From contig CAJBBC010000076.1 of assembly GCA_903951185.1 (NCBI GenBank), positions 1 to 12,273 of the forward strand: DNA of 12,273 nucleotides, in the 5' to 3' direction. The translations under genes were made by a program, and so were the position numbers. The notes under the pieces were generated by a model. That model was not told the DNA's origin. It saw only the letters and a program-made list of their open reading frames with translations, and made no database searches. The DNA is from an uncultured Actinomycetes bacterium. Lineage in GTDB: Bacteria > Actinomycetota > Actinomycetes > S36-B12 > UBA5976. Positions 1-6,753 of the stretch are shown here, one piece after another (within the stretch, counting starts at the first letter, position 1; each line of letters opens with the position of its first letter).

Positions 1-1
1 A

Positions 2-442
2 ACTGGAACTTCAGGAACAAAAGATCCAGCAACTGCATTAACTGACGGATCAGCCATGGACGTTTGGCGCAAAATGATTTCAGCTCAAGGTGGCGACCTT
101 TCTAAGCCACTACCTAAAGCAAAAGAGACTCACGAAGTTATCGCGGATAAAGACGGTTACTTAACAAAACTTGATGCGCTAAGTGTTGGCGTTGCGGCTT
201 GGCGATTAGGCGCAGGTCGAGCGCGCAAAGAGGACCAAGTGCAAGCTGGTGCTGGGATAACTTGGTCTGCTGTGCCTGGGGATCAAGTTAAAAAGGGTCA
301 AGTACTTTTTACTTTGCACACGGATGAACCAACGAGATTTCAGTTAGCTCTTGAGTCGTTATTGCCAGGGTTTGAAGTTGGTAAGCAAAATGAAATTGCA
401 CAAAGATTGCCATTAGTGATTGATCGAATCACAGGACAGTAG
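2..442 (+). CDS. deoA: Thymidine/pyrimidine-nucleoside phosphorylase, C-terminal part (cut by window start)
   Basis: The reading frame is open from base 2 with no start in the window, so this is the last 146 residues of a longer gene; the ATG at 56 is internal. The family cleaves thymidine or deoxyuridine with phosphate to give the free base and 2-deoxyribose-1-phosphate in the cytoplasm. The visible part begins with an ALTDGSAMDVWRKM segment, which matches the end of the catalytic alpha/beta domain. It continues into the PYNP C-terminal domain, with a G-Y-x(5)-DALSVGVAAWRLGAGR block and a VPGDQVKKGQVLFTLHTDEP block typical of this domain. The active-site residues lie outside the window. A cupin gene and adenosine deaminase follow at once on the same strand, so it is probably an internal gene of a nucleoside-salvage operon. 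Pyrimidine-nucleoside phosphorylase (Pdp) and thymidine phosphorylase cannot be separated from this piece. Confidence 0.9.
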   Translation, partial: TGTSGTKDPATALTDGSAMDVWRKMISAQGGDLSKPLPKAKETHEVIADKDGYLTKLDALSVGVAAWRLGAGRARKEDQVQAGAGITWSAVPGDQVKKGQVLFTLHTDEPTRFQLALESLLPGFEVGKQNEIAQRLPLVIDRITGQ

Positions 443-451
443 TCTTAAGGT

Positions 452-805
452 ATGCCTCAACTAATCAGCCAACCAACGTTAATTCCGGTACCGGGTGGCA
501 AAACTATTGAAGAATTTATTGGACAAGTAAATAGTAAAGACACTGCTGTTTCAGTTGCCGTGATGGATGCGCCAGCTGGCTGGAGTGAACCCGCCCAAAC
601 ACCACAGTTTGATGAGTTCACGCTAGTGCTCTCTGGCTCGATTGATGTTGAGCACGATGGCGGTCTAACAAATGTCAGTGCTGGTCAAGCAATTATTACT
701 CGAGCTGGCGAACGCGTTCGTTACTTAACTAAAGAAGACACAAAGTATGTCGCAATATGTTTACCTGCCTTTTCCCCTGAATTAGTGAACCGAGAAGAAG
801 ACTGA
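452..805 (+). CDS. Small single-domain cupin protein of unknown function
   Basis: This 117-residue soluble protein has one cupin beta-barrel and no signal peptide or membrane segment. The cupin fold is suggested by residues 43-63 (GW-x-EPAQTPQFDEFTLVLSG, cupin motif 1 region) and 68-92 (HDGG...VSAGQAIITRAGERVRY, motif 2 region). The usual HxH pair of motif 1 and the His of motif 2 are absent. In their place are E46, Q49 or Q52, D54 and E55, so it may bind no metal or may bind it differently. It sits 9 bp after the phosphorylase and overlaps adenosine deaminase by one base (TGATG), so it is co-transcribed and probably translationally coupled to add. Its Shine-Dalgarno is poor: AAGG lies only 1 base before the ATG. 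A role in nucleoside or pentose handling is guessed from context alone; the sequence does not show substrate or activity. Confidence 0.82.
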   Translation: MPQLISQPTLIPVPGGKTIEEFIGQVNSKDTAVSVAVMDAPAGWSEPAQTPQFDEFTLVLSGSIDVEHDGGLTNVSAGQAIITRAGERVRYLTKEDTKYVAICLPAFSPELVNREED

Positions 806-1893
806 TGATCGATCAAGAAATTTTACGTAAAGCACCAAAAGCACTACTCCATGACCACTTAGACGGTGGTTTGCGTGTGCAAACTATTTTGGATTTAGCC
901 AGTGAAAATGGTTATGAAAAATTGCCATTTAATAATGTGGATGAACTTGCAAACTGGTTTCACACTGCAGTTCAAGGTTCGTTAGAAGTTTATTTAGAAA
1001 CTTTTGCCCACACTGTTGGTGTAATGCAAACTCTGGCGGCAATAACGCGCGTAGCCCGCGAATGTGTTGAAGATCTAGCTAGCGATGGTGTGGTCTATGC
1101 CGAAATTAGATTTGCACCTGAACTACACACTGCTAAAGGTCTTTCCTATGAAGAAGTTATAAATGCAGTATTAACTGGATTTCGTGAAGGCGAAAAATTA
1201 GCAGAAAAGTCTGGGCACAAAATTCGAGTTGGCGCGCTTTTAACCGCCATGCGGATGGCTGACGTTTCACTTGAAATCGCAAAGTTGGTTGTTAAATACC
1301 GAAACCAGGGTGTTGTCGGTTTCGATATCGCTGGAAAAGAAAAGGGATATCCGCCCACTGAACATATTGAAGCATTTCAATATCTGCAGCGAGAGAATGC
1401 CCACTTCACAATCCATGCTGGCGAAGGATTTGGTTTAAAAAGTATTTGGGAAGCAATTCAATTTTGTGGAACTGAACGTCTTGGTCATGGTGTTCGAATT
1501 ATTGATGACATCACCGTTAACGCGGACGGCTCAGTTACTCTTGGCGATTTAGCTGCTTATGTTCGCGATCGTCGTATCCCGTTGGAGCTTTGCCCAAAAT
1601 CTAATGTTGATACTGGAGCAGCAGAAAGTATTGCAAAACATCCAATTGGCTTACTTCGTAAATTGAATTTCCGAGTCACCTTAAATACTGATAATCGACT
1701 AATGTCTGATACTTCGATGACAAAAGAGATGGGTTGGTTAGTCGACGCATTTGGTTACACTTTAAAAGATTTGGAATGGCTAACTATTAATAGTCTCAAG
1801 AGCTCGTTCATCCCATTTGATGACCGACTCGACATTATTAATAATGTAGTTAAGCCTGGGTACGCCAAACTAAAGGCAGAAACTGGTCTTTAG
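805..1893 (+). CDS. add: Adenosine deaminase
   Basis: The product is a 362-residue cytoplasmic zinc enzyme that deaminates adenosine and deoxyadenosine to inosine and deoxyinosine. The full set of family motifs is present. LHDHLDG holds zinc ligands H16 and H18. HAGEG holds zinc ligand H204 and catalytic E207. GHGVRI holds H228. NTDNRLMS holds zinc ligand D296. The residue after D296 is Asn rather than the Asp found in mammalian enzymes (TDDP); I recall TDN as usual in actinobacterial Add proteins. Length is normal for the family. The ATG overlaps the cupin stop (TGATG), which fixes the start, and the first motif falls at residue 15 as expected. Its stop overlaps the stop of deoC on the other strand by 4 bp. 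With the phosphorylase upstream it forms a nucleoside-catabolism operon. Confidence 0.96.
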   Translation: MIDQEILRKAPKALLHDHLDGGLRVQTILDLASENGYEKLPFNNVDELANWFHTAVQGSLEVYLETFAHTVGVMQTLAAITRVARECVEDLASDGVVYAEIRFAPELHTAKGLSYEEVINAVLTGFREGEKLAEKSGHKIRVGALLTAMRMADVSLEIAKLVVKYRNQGVVGFDIAGKEKGYPPTEHIEAFQYLQRENAHFTIHAGEGFGLKSIWEAIQFCGTERLGHGVRIIDDITVNADGSVTLGDLAAYVRDRRIPLELCPKSNVDTGAAESIAKHPIGLLRKLNFRVTLNTDNRLMSDTSMTKEMGWLVDAFGYTLKDLEWLTINSLKSSFIPFDDRLDIINNVVKPGYAKLKAETGL

Positions 1894-2561
1894 TAATTAT
1901 CTGTAGAAGTTACGCCATCTAGTACTGCTCTAGTTCCAGATAGTCCTAGTCGAGTAGCACCAGCCTCAATTAATTCAAGAGCGAACTGCGCAGTACGTAT
2001 TCCACCGCTTGCTTTAATTCCTAGGCGTCCGCCAACAGTTTCGTGCATTATCTTTATGGCTCGAATTTCAGCACCACCTGTTGAATGAAAACCAGTAGAA
2101 GTTTTAACAAAATCAGCACCGGCAAATTCACTTGCCAAGCAAGCACTCTTTATTTGGTCATCATTTAAAGCTGCAGTTTCTAAAATAACTTTTAGTATTT
2201 TTCCTTGAGTAGCTTTACGCACTGCAGAAATATCGGCTTGTACATAATCCCAGTCACCCATAATTGCCCGGCCAACATCGATAACCATGTCGACTTCATT
2301 CGCACCTTGCGCCACTGAAAGCTTTGCTTCGGCTGCTTTAACTTCACTTTCATGTTTGCCACTAGGAAAGCCGCAGACTGTGGCCACTAAAACGCCGTTT
2401 TTTACATTTGCCACTGCAGTTTCAACAAATGTAGGCGAAACACAAACTGAATAGGTGCCTAACTCATTTGCCTCTTCACAAATTGCAATCACATCAGCAG
2501 TAGTAGCTTCTGGTTTAAGTAATGTGTGATCAACAAGTTTCGCTAAGTCATTTCGGTTCAT
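1890..2561 (-). CDS. deoC: Deoxyribose-phosphate aldolase
   Basis: This 223-residue class I aldolase splits 2-deoxyribose-5-phosphate into acetaldehyde and glyceraldehyde-3-phosphate in the cytoplasm, the last step of deoxynucleoside breakdown. Visible motifs, in order, are DHTLLKP (11-17), GFPSG (64-68), EVDMVIDVG (89-97) with D91 at the place of the catalytic Asp, LKVILETA (123-130), FVKTSTGF with Schiff-base Lys K153, and GIKASGGIRT with the second catalytic Lys K183. Length is typical. The start is clear: a GGAGG lies 6 bases before the ATG, and the ATG overlaps the stop of the upstream mutase (TAATG on the minus strand), so the two are translationally coupled. The 3' end overlaps the end of add by 4 bp. 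Confidence 0.97.
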   Translation of the reverse strand: MNRNDLAKLVDHTLLKPEATTADVIAICEEANELGTYSVCVSPTFVETAVANVKNGVLVATVCGFPSGKHESEVKAAEAKLSVAQGANEVDMVIDVGRAIMGDWDYVQADISAVRKATQGKILKVILETAALNDDQIKSACLASEFAGADFVKTSTGFHSTGGAEIRAIKIMHETVGGRLGIKASGGIRTAQFALELIEAGATRLGLSGTRAVLDGVTSTDNY

Positions 2562-4264
2562 TAGTTTCCTCCAGTTAGCAGTGGCTTTGCATCGCGTGCT
2601 ACCGCAACTAAAGCTTCTTGGGTTAATTTACTAGCAACATCTAAATCTTCAACGGTAGAAACAACTTCAAGGTAGCACTTAATTTTTGGTTCTGTTCCAC
2701 TTGGGCGAATTATTACCCGGCCATTTGTAATGTGTCCTGAGCCTGTTAAGTAATAAATAATTCCATCAGTTGGTGGCAGATTACTTTCTGGCTTACTTAG
2801 ATCAAGAACTTGAGACACAATTAACTCACCAAACTTCTTAGGTGGGTTACTTCGAAGTTGGGCCATGATTTCAGGTACTGCTGTTATGTCATTAACTCGC
2901 ACAGAAATTTGATCACTTGCAAATAATCCATACTTAGTAGCAAGCTCATCTAAAAGTTGCCAAGCTGTTTGGCCCCGTAATTTAAGCGCACAGGTAAGTT
3001 CAGTGAACATCGCAGCTGCAGAAATACCGTCTTTATCACCAACGCTAGTTGGGTCCACGCAATAACCTAAGGCCTCTTCATATCCATAAATTAAATTTGG
3101 GACTCGACTAACCCATTTAAATCCAGTCAATGTGTGTTCGTAATTTAAGCCTGCACCTTTAGCGACAACTGCAAGCATCATTGAAGAAACGATCGAACTG
3201 GCAATAGTCCCTGAAATTTCTCGACCAGTTAATCTAGCGCGTTCACTAACCCACCAACCAAGTAATATTCCAATTTGATCGCCGCGTAACATTTTCCAAT
3301 CACCTTTTGCCGTTGGTAATGCAACGGCTAGCCGATCAGCATCTGGGTCATTTGCGAGAAGTAGATCTGCGTTTTCAGTCTGGGCTTTCGCAATTGCTAA
3401 ATCCAGCGCACCCTTTTCTTCTGGGTTTGGAAATAGAACGGTTGGGAAATTTGGGTCGGGGTCGCGTTGTTCTATTACGGCGATTGGTTCGTTGAACTTA
3501 CAAACTTTGAATGCTGATTTGAGAGTATTCCAGCCGACTCCATGCATTGCGGTATAGACAACTTTAATATTTTTACGATCATTTTCACTTACTGGACCAG
3601 TAGTTATTAATTTCTCAATTGATTTGAGATAAGCCACTTCAATTTGTTGAGGCGCTATATCGAAAACCGTACTGTACTTTAAATCTCGAACATCGACTAT
3701 CTTGTTGATTTGATTTAATATCTCGACATCAGCTGGTGAAACAATTTGACGTCCATCACCTAAATAAACTTTGTAGCCGTTGTCTTGCGGCGGATTGTGA
3801 CTTGCTGTCACCATAATCCCAGCGCACGCTTCTAAATTTCTAATTGCGAATGCAAGTACTGGAGTCGGCACGACATGATCAAAAATAACTGGCGTAAATC
3901 CATAGCCCGCTAAAATTTGTGCAGTGTCTCTAGCAAATACATCACTATTATGTCGAGCATCAAATCCAATTAAGACTTTTTGCCCGGCGTAACCATTTAC
4001 ATTGAGATACTCACAAATACCGGCAGTCGCTTTAAGAACTGTAACCCGATTCATTCGATTAGGACCCGGACCTAAGGCACCACGCAATCCTGCAGTGCCA
4101 AATTCTAAAGAGGTTCGAAATGCATCATTAAGTTCAATCTGGGCATTAGCGTTACCAGCTTTCGCCGCAACAAATAATTCATTAAGTTCCGCTTTAGTTT
4201 TTTCATCTGGATCTTGGTCAAGCCAATTATTTATTTGGCTGATTAAAGAATCATTTATCTGCAC
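2561..4264 (-). CDS. pmmB: Phosphohexomutase-family enzyme; likely phosphoglucomutase/phosphopentomutase (PmmB-like)
   Basis: This 567-residue alpha-D-phosphohexomutase moves phosphate between C1 and C5/C6 of a sugar through a phosphoserine. Family landmarks are FGTAGLRG (55-62), the phosphoserine loop TASHNPPQDNGYKVY with S155, the magnesium loop NDPDADR with D306, D308 and D310, the sugar-specificity loop YGYEEALGY (393-401) and the phosphate-binding RPSGTEPK (520-527). The DNGYKVY extension after the serine loop and the length near 570 are features of the PGM2/PmmB branch, which includes phosphopentomutases, rather than short bacterial ManB or GlmM. Its coupling to deoC makes conversion of (deoxy)ribose-1-phosphate to the 5-phosphate the most attractive role. 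Glucose or mannose phosphate activity remains possible. The start is GTG. No Shine-Dalgarno precedes it, and a -10-like TATCCT sits where a leaderless transcript would need it. Confidence 0.93.
   Translation of the reverse strand: MQINDSLISQINNWLDQDPDEKTKAELNELFVAAKAGNANAQIELNDAFRTSLEFGTAGLRGALGPGPNRMNRVTVLKATAGICEYLNVNGYAGQKVLIGFDARHNSDVFARDTAQILAGYGFTPVIFDHVVPTPVLAFAIRNLEACAGIMVTASHNPPQDNGYKVYLGDGRQIVSPADVEILNQINKIVDVRDLKYSTVFDIAPQQIEVAYLKSIEKLITTGPVSENDRKNIKVVYTAMHGVGWNTLKSAFKVCKFNEPIAVIEQRDPDPNFPTVLFPNPEEKGALDLAIAKAQTENADLLLANDPDADRLAVALPTAKGDWKMLRGDQIGILLGWWVSERARLTGREISGTIASSIVSSMMLAVVAKGAGLNYEHTLTGFKWVSRVPNLIYGYEEALGYCVDPTSVGDKDGISAAAMFTELTCALKLRGQTAWQLLDELATKYGLFASDQISVRVNDITAVPEIMAQLRSNPPKKFGELIVSQVLDLSKPESNLPPTDGIIYYLTGSGHITNGRVIIRPSGTEPKIKCYLEVVSTVEDLDVASKLTQEALVAVARDAKPLLTGGN
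2568..2572 (-). promoter_or_regulatory. Shine-Dalgarno of deoC
   Basis: The minus strand reads GGAGG, then aaacta, then ATG, giving a 6-base spacer. The site lies inside the last codons of the mutase gene. It supports the deoC start at 2561 and allows deoC to load its own ribosomes as well as use termination-reinitiation. Confidence 0.8.
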
Positions 4265-4270
4265 CGTTTA

Positions 4271-4276
4271 AGGATA
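4271..4276 (-). promoter_or_regulatory. Candidate -10 element for a leaderless mutase-deoC transcript
   Basis: On the minus strand TATCCT is followed by 6 bases (taaacg) and then the GTG start. This places the expected transcription start at the G of GTG. It fits the TANNNT rule common for leaderless actinobacterial genes and explains the absence of a Shine-Dalgarno. No convincing -35 hexamer lies 16-18 bases upstream, so the call rests on position and hexamer only. Confidence 0.4.
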
Positions 4277-4359
4277 CGCGACAGATTTATTGTGTATTTC
4301 AAAGAGAAATGCCAGCCAATCGCTCAAGTAAACTTAAAGGACTTAGAACTTATCGAGTT

Positions 4360-4364
4360 GGAGG
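4360..4364 (+). promoter_or_regulatory. Shine-Dalgarno of fhaA
   Basis: GGAGG is followed by 6 bases (ttaatt) and then GTG at 4371. The site fixes the GTG as the fhaA start and implies a transcript with a leader, in contrast to the divergent mutase gene. Confidence 0.85.
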
Positions 4365-4370
4365 TTAATT

Positions 4371-5093
4371 GTGGGGTTATTAGACAACCTTGAACAACGC
4401 CTTGACCGAATCGTAAATGGTTCATTTTCTAAAGCATTTAAGTCTGAAGTCGCACCTGTTGAAATTGGCGCAGCTCTCCAGCAAGAAATAGACAATCGGG
4501 CCCAGGTCCAAAATGGACAGTCAGTTGCACCCAATATTTTTGTAATTGAACTAAGTCCAGCCGATCATCAGAGACTTTCCCCTTACTTTGACACATTGGA
4601 AGCTGAGCTTGGATTACTCGCAAATAGTTATGTATCTGAGCAAAGATATCGAGTTTCGCATCGAGTCGATATCTCTTTTGGCCTTGATTCGGCTTTTGAA
4701 ACAGGAGTCTTCCGAATCAAAAGTGCGTCCGCCGAACCTGCTCCTGCGGTCAATCGCTTATTAACTCAACCGGCAGATTCATCAGCCCAAATTCCAGTTG
4801 CAGCAATGACTGCAACTGTTACTCCAATGCTGACAGATATCTCCGGCAAGGAATTTAAATTAACTAAGTCAGTTACAAATATTGGTCGCGGATCTGATGC
4901 TGACTTACAAATTCCAGATGCTGGTGCAAGCCGATTACATTGTGCTGTTGTTTTAGGCTCACAAGTAATTGTGCGTGATTTAGGATCCACAAATGGAACA
5001 ACAGTTGATGGACAGCGGATAACTGAAGCAGTCCTACGTGACGGTTCAATTATAAAAATTGGTAATACAACTTTGACTTATAAGAGTCGTTAA
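4371..5093 (+). CDS. fhaA: FhaA-like protein: DUF3662 domain plus FHA domain
   Basis: This 240-residue cytoplasmic adaptor binds phosphothreonine partners of the Ser/Thr kinase system. In mycobacteria FhaA interacts with kinase substrates at the membrane and affects peptidoglycan synthesis. Residues 1 to about 115 are the FhaA N-terminal DUF3662 domain (LEQRLDRIVNGSFSKAFKSE near the start). Residues about 117-158 are a Pro/Ala/Thr-rich linker. Residues about 163-237 are the FHA domain, with the phosphothreonine-binding signature R173, S187, H190 and N208 in IGRGSDADLQ, SRLH and DLGSTNGT. M. tuberculosis FhaA is roughly twice as long because of an extended linker; here the linker is only about 40 residues. 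The GTG start is backed by a strong Shine-Dalgarno. It is the first gene of the signalling operon, and fhaB starts 2 bp after its stop. Confidence 0.94.
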   Translation: MGLLDNLEQRLDRIVNGSFSKAFKSEVAPVEIGAALQQEIDNRAQVQNGQSVAPNIFVIELSPADHQRLSPYFDTLEAELGLLANSYVSEQRYRVSHRVDISFGLDSAFETGVFRIKSASAEPAPAVNRLLTQPADSSAQIPVAAMTATVTPMLTDISGKEFKLTKSVTNIGRGSDADLQIPDAGASRLHCAVVLGSQVIVRDLGSTNGTTVDGQRITEAVLRDGSIIKIGNTTLTYKSR

Positions 5094-5095
5094 TT

Positions 5096-5557
5096 ATGTC
5101 TGAATTACTTTTAAGTATTGTTCGAATCGGATTCTTAGTGGCACTTTGGTGGTTTGTTATTTCTGTTGTTGGAGTTTTACGCCGCGACTTACAGGCTCCC
5201 CGTGATGCAAAACCTTTAACTCCAGCGCGAACTCCAAAACCGCGACCTACGTTGCGAGCACGTAAATCAGCAAACAAATTAGTAATTACTGAAGGCACAC
5301 TAGTTGGAATCGTAATTCCGTTAGGCACAACTCCAATCACAATTGGACGAGCAGCTGATTCAACTATTGTTCTGGATGATGATTTTGTTAGTACAAATCA
5401 TGCTCGCCTTACCCCACAAGGTAAAACTTGGGTAATTGAAGACTTAGGTTCTACTAATGGGACTTGGATTGGTCGTAGTCGAGTTACTAAACCAACTGTG
5501 CTTAGTCCGCGTTCAACTTTGCGTATCGGTCGGACAAGTATGGAATTGAGTTCATGA
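5096..5557 (+). CDS. fhaB: FhaB/FipA-like membrane-anchored FHA protein
   Basis: This 153-residue protein has one N-terminal membrane helix (about residues 4-27, ending VVGVLRR), a basic Pro-rich linker (about 30-60) and a C-terminal FHA domain (about 62-151). The FHA binding residues are R85 in TIGRAADS, S99 and H102 in STNHARL, and N121 in DLGSTNGTW, so phosphothreonine binding should be intact. The positive residues after the helix predict a cytoplasmic FHA domain. In mycobacteria the homologue is a substrate or partner of PknA/PknB linked to cell division. The start lies 2 bp after fhaA and has no clear Shine-Dalgarno, so translation probably depends on fhaA. The end overlaps pstP by ATGA. 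Length is close to the mycobacterial protein. Confidence 0.93.
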   Translation: MSELLLSIVRIGFLVALWWFVISVVGVLRRDLQAPRDAKPLTPARTPKPRPTLRARKSANKLVITEGTLVGIVIPLGTTPITIGRAADSTIVLDDDFVSTNHARLTPQGKTWVIEDLGSTNGTWIGRSRVTKPTVLSPRSTLRIGRTSMELSS

Positions 5558-6753
5558 CGAACCTCGCATTACGTTTTGCTGGGCGTTCCGAAATTGGTCT
5601 CGTCCGCAAAAATAATGAAGATAGCGGATACGTGAGCGGTGACTTAGCCGTTGTTGCTGACGGGATGGGTGGACATGAAGCTGGCGAATTAGCTAGTGCC
5701 GCAACCGTGGCTTCGGTAGTTAATTCAGCTAAATTATCTGCTTTAGCTGATGAAGTACTTACCCATTTAGCTGAGGCAGTAATTGTGGCCGGTGAATATA
5801 TCGCCGATGTAGTTTCCGGTAATCGTGAGTTAACTGGGATGGGTACCACGATGACTGCAGTTGCAGTTCGCGGTGAGTTGTTAGCCGTTGCACATGTCGG
5901 TGATTCGCGAGCTTACTTAATGCGCGATGGTGAATTTCAGCAAATAACTAAAGACCACACTTTTGTCCAAACATTAGTTGACGCTGGCGAAATTACTAAA
6001 GCCGAAGCAGCAAATCATCCCAGACGAAATTTAATGATGCGTGCAATCGACGGTATCCATGCGGTTGATGTAGATCTTTCTGTACGTGAAGCAAAAATTG
6101 GAGATCGTCTTTTACTTTGTAGCGATGGGCTTTGTGGGGTTGTTTCTGAAGAAGAGATTAGAATCGCACTTGGCGCAGCTGATTTAACAAATGCGGTCAC
6201 TGAATTAATTGATAGTGCGATTGCATGTGGCGCACCAGATAATGTCACAGTTATCGTCGCTGATTTAATTGAAGCTGGATTAGAAGTTGATCCGGTAGTA
6301 ATTGGCGCTGCAGCTGATTTAAATAATCAGGTACGTTTACCAGCGGTGGAATTCCCGGATGAACAAATTGAAGAAACCGATCCAACAAAAATTTATTACC
6401 CCGTTGTGAAGCGGAATTGGTTGTTCCCAATAATTTCTACACTTCTAGCGATGGCCATTGGTATCAGTGGGGCATTATTTTGGCTTTCTAATCAATGGTT
6501 CGTTGGAGTATTTGCGCCAACTGGTGAAATTGCAACTTTTCAAGGAATATCAACTTCAGGTTTAAATCGCGTTATCGAAGTTTCGCAATTTACTATCAAT
6601 GACTTACCTGAATTTGAAAAAGCTCAAATAGAAAAAACTATTGATGCACCGACTCATGATGAGGCGCTGGCAATTTTAAATAATTTGCAAATCTCAGTCG
6701 ATGATTGCAAACTTTATCCGCAAACACCTGGTTGTCCTGGATCATCCCAATGA
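5554..6753 (+). CDS. pstP: PstP-like membrane Ser/Thr protein phosphatase (PP2C family)
   Basis: This 399-residue enzyme removes phosphate from PknB and its substrates. The cytoplasmic PP2C domain spans about residues 5-240, with metal-binding and catalytic motifs RKNNEDSG (E22, D23), VADGMGGHEAG (D36), GMGTTM, HVGDSRAYL (D117), LCSDGL (D191) and GAPDNVTV (D229). A linker of about 45 residues follows, then one membrane helix (about 288-311) and an outer segment of about 85 residues. The outer segment contains two cysteines (C385, C394) and ends PGCPGSSQ. The mycobacterial PstP is longer (about 510 residues). The start overlaps fhaB by ATGA and the end overlaps rodA by ATGA. All catalytic residues are present, so it should be active. 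Confidence 0.95.
   Translation: MTNLALRFAGRSEIGLVRKNNEDSGYVSGDLAVVADGMGGHEAGELASAATVASVVNSAKLSALADEVLTHLAEAVIVAGEYIADVVSGNRELTGMGTTMTAVAVRGELLAVAHVGDSRAYLMRDGEFQQITKDHTFVQTLVDAGEITKAEAANHPRRNLMMRAIDGIHAVDVDLSVREAKIGDRLLLCSDGLCGVVSEEEIRIALGAADLTNAVTELIDSAIACGAPDNVTVIVADLIEAGLEVDPVVIGAAADLNNQVRLPAVEFPDEQIEETDPTKIYYPVVKRNWLFPIISTLLAMAIGISGALFWLSNQWFVGVFAPTGEIATFQGISTSGLNRVIEVSQFTINDLPEFEKAQIEKTIDAPTHDEALAILNNLQISVDDCKLYPQTPGCPGSSQ

Larger units (their letters stand above)
4265..4370. promoter_or_regulatory. Divergent intergenic region between the mutase-deoC unit and the fhaA operon
   Basis: These 106 bp are the only divergent gap in the window, so promoters for both the minus-strand mutase-deoC unit and the plus-strand fhaA operon most likely lie here. 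Apart from the TATCCT near the mutase start and the GGAGG before fhaA, I cannot identify a convincing plus-strand -35/-10 pair, an operator palindrome or a terminator. Confidence 0.6.

Noticed and set aside
56..442. Thymidine phosphorylase fragment as a complete gene starting at ATG 56
   Set aside because: In-frame conserved sequence (DPATALTDGSA) precedes it back to the window edge; it is the 3' part of a longer gene.
888..1700. Loss of an active-site Asp in adenosine deaminase (TDN instead of TDD)
   Set aside because: The zinc ligand D296 is kept, and the Asn in the next position is, as far as I recall, the usual actinobacterial Add state, so no loss of function is implied.
4002..4271. Plus-strand open frame opposite the mutase 5' end
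   Set aside because: It is antisense to strongly conserved mutase sequence, has no recognisable domain and no Shine-Dalgarno.
5502..5849. Minus-strand open frame opposite pstP, and similar ones at 8199-8513 and 10572-10892
   Set aside because: All lie opposite well-conserved genes, have biased low-complexity translations and no family resemblance; they are shadows of the real coding frames.
6705..6749. Upstream TTG extension of rodA by 15 residues
   Set aside because: It would overlap the coding end of pstP by 49 bases. The ATG at 6750 gives the same ATGA overlap as the neighbouring junctions and a normal SEDS N-terminus.
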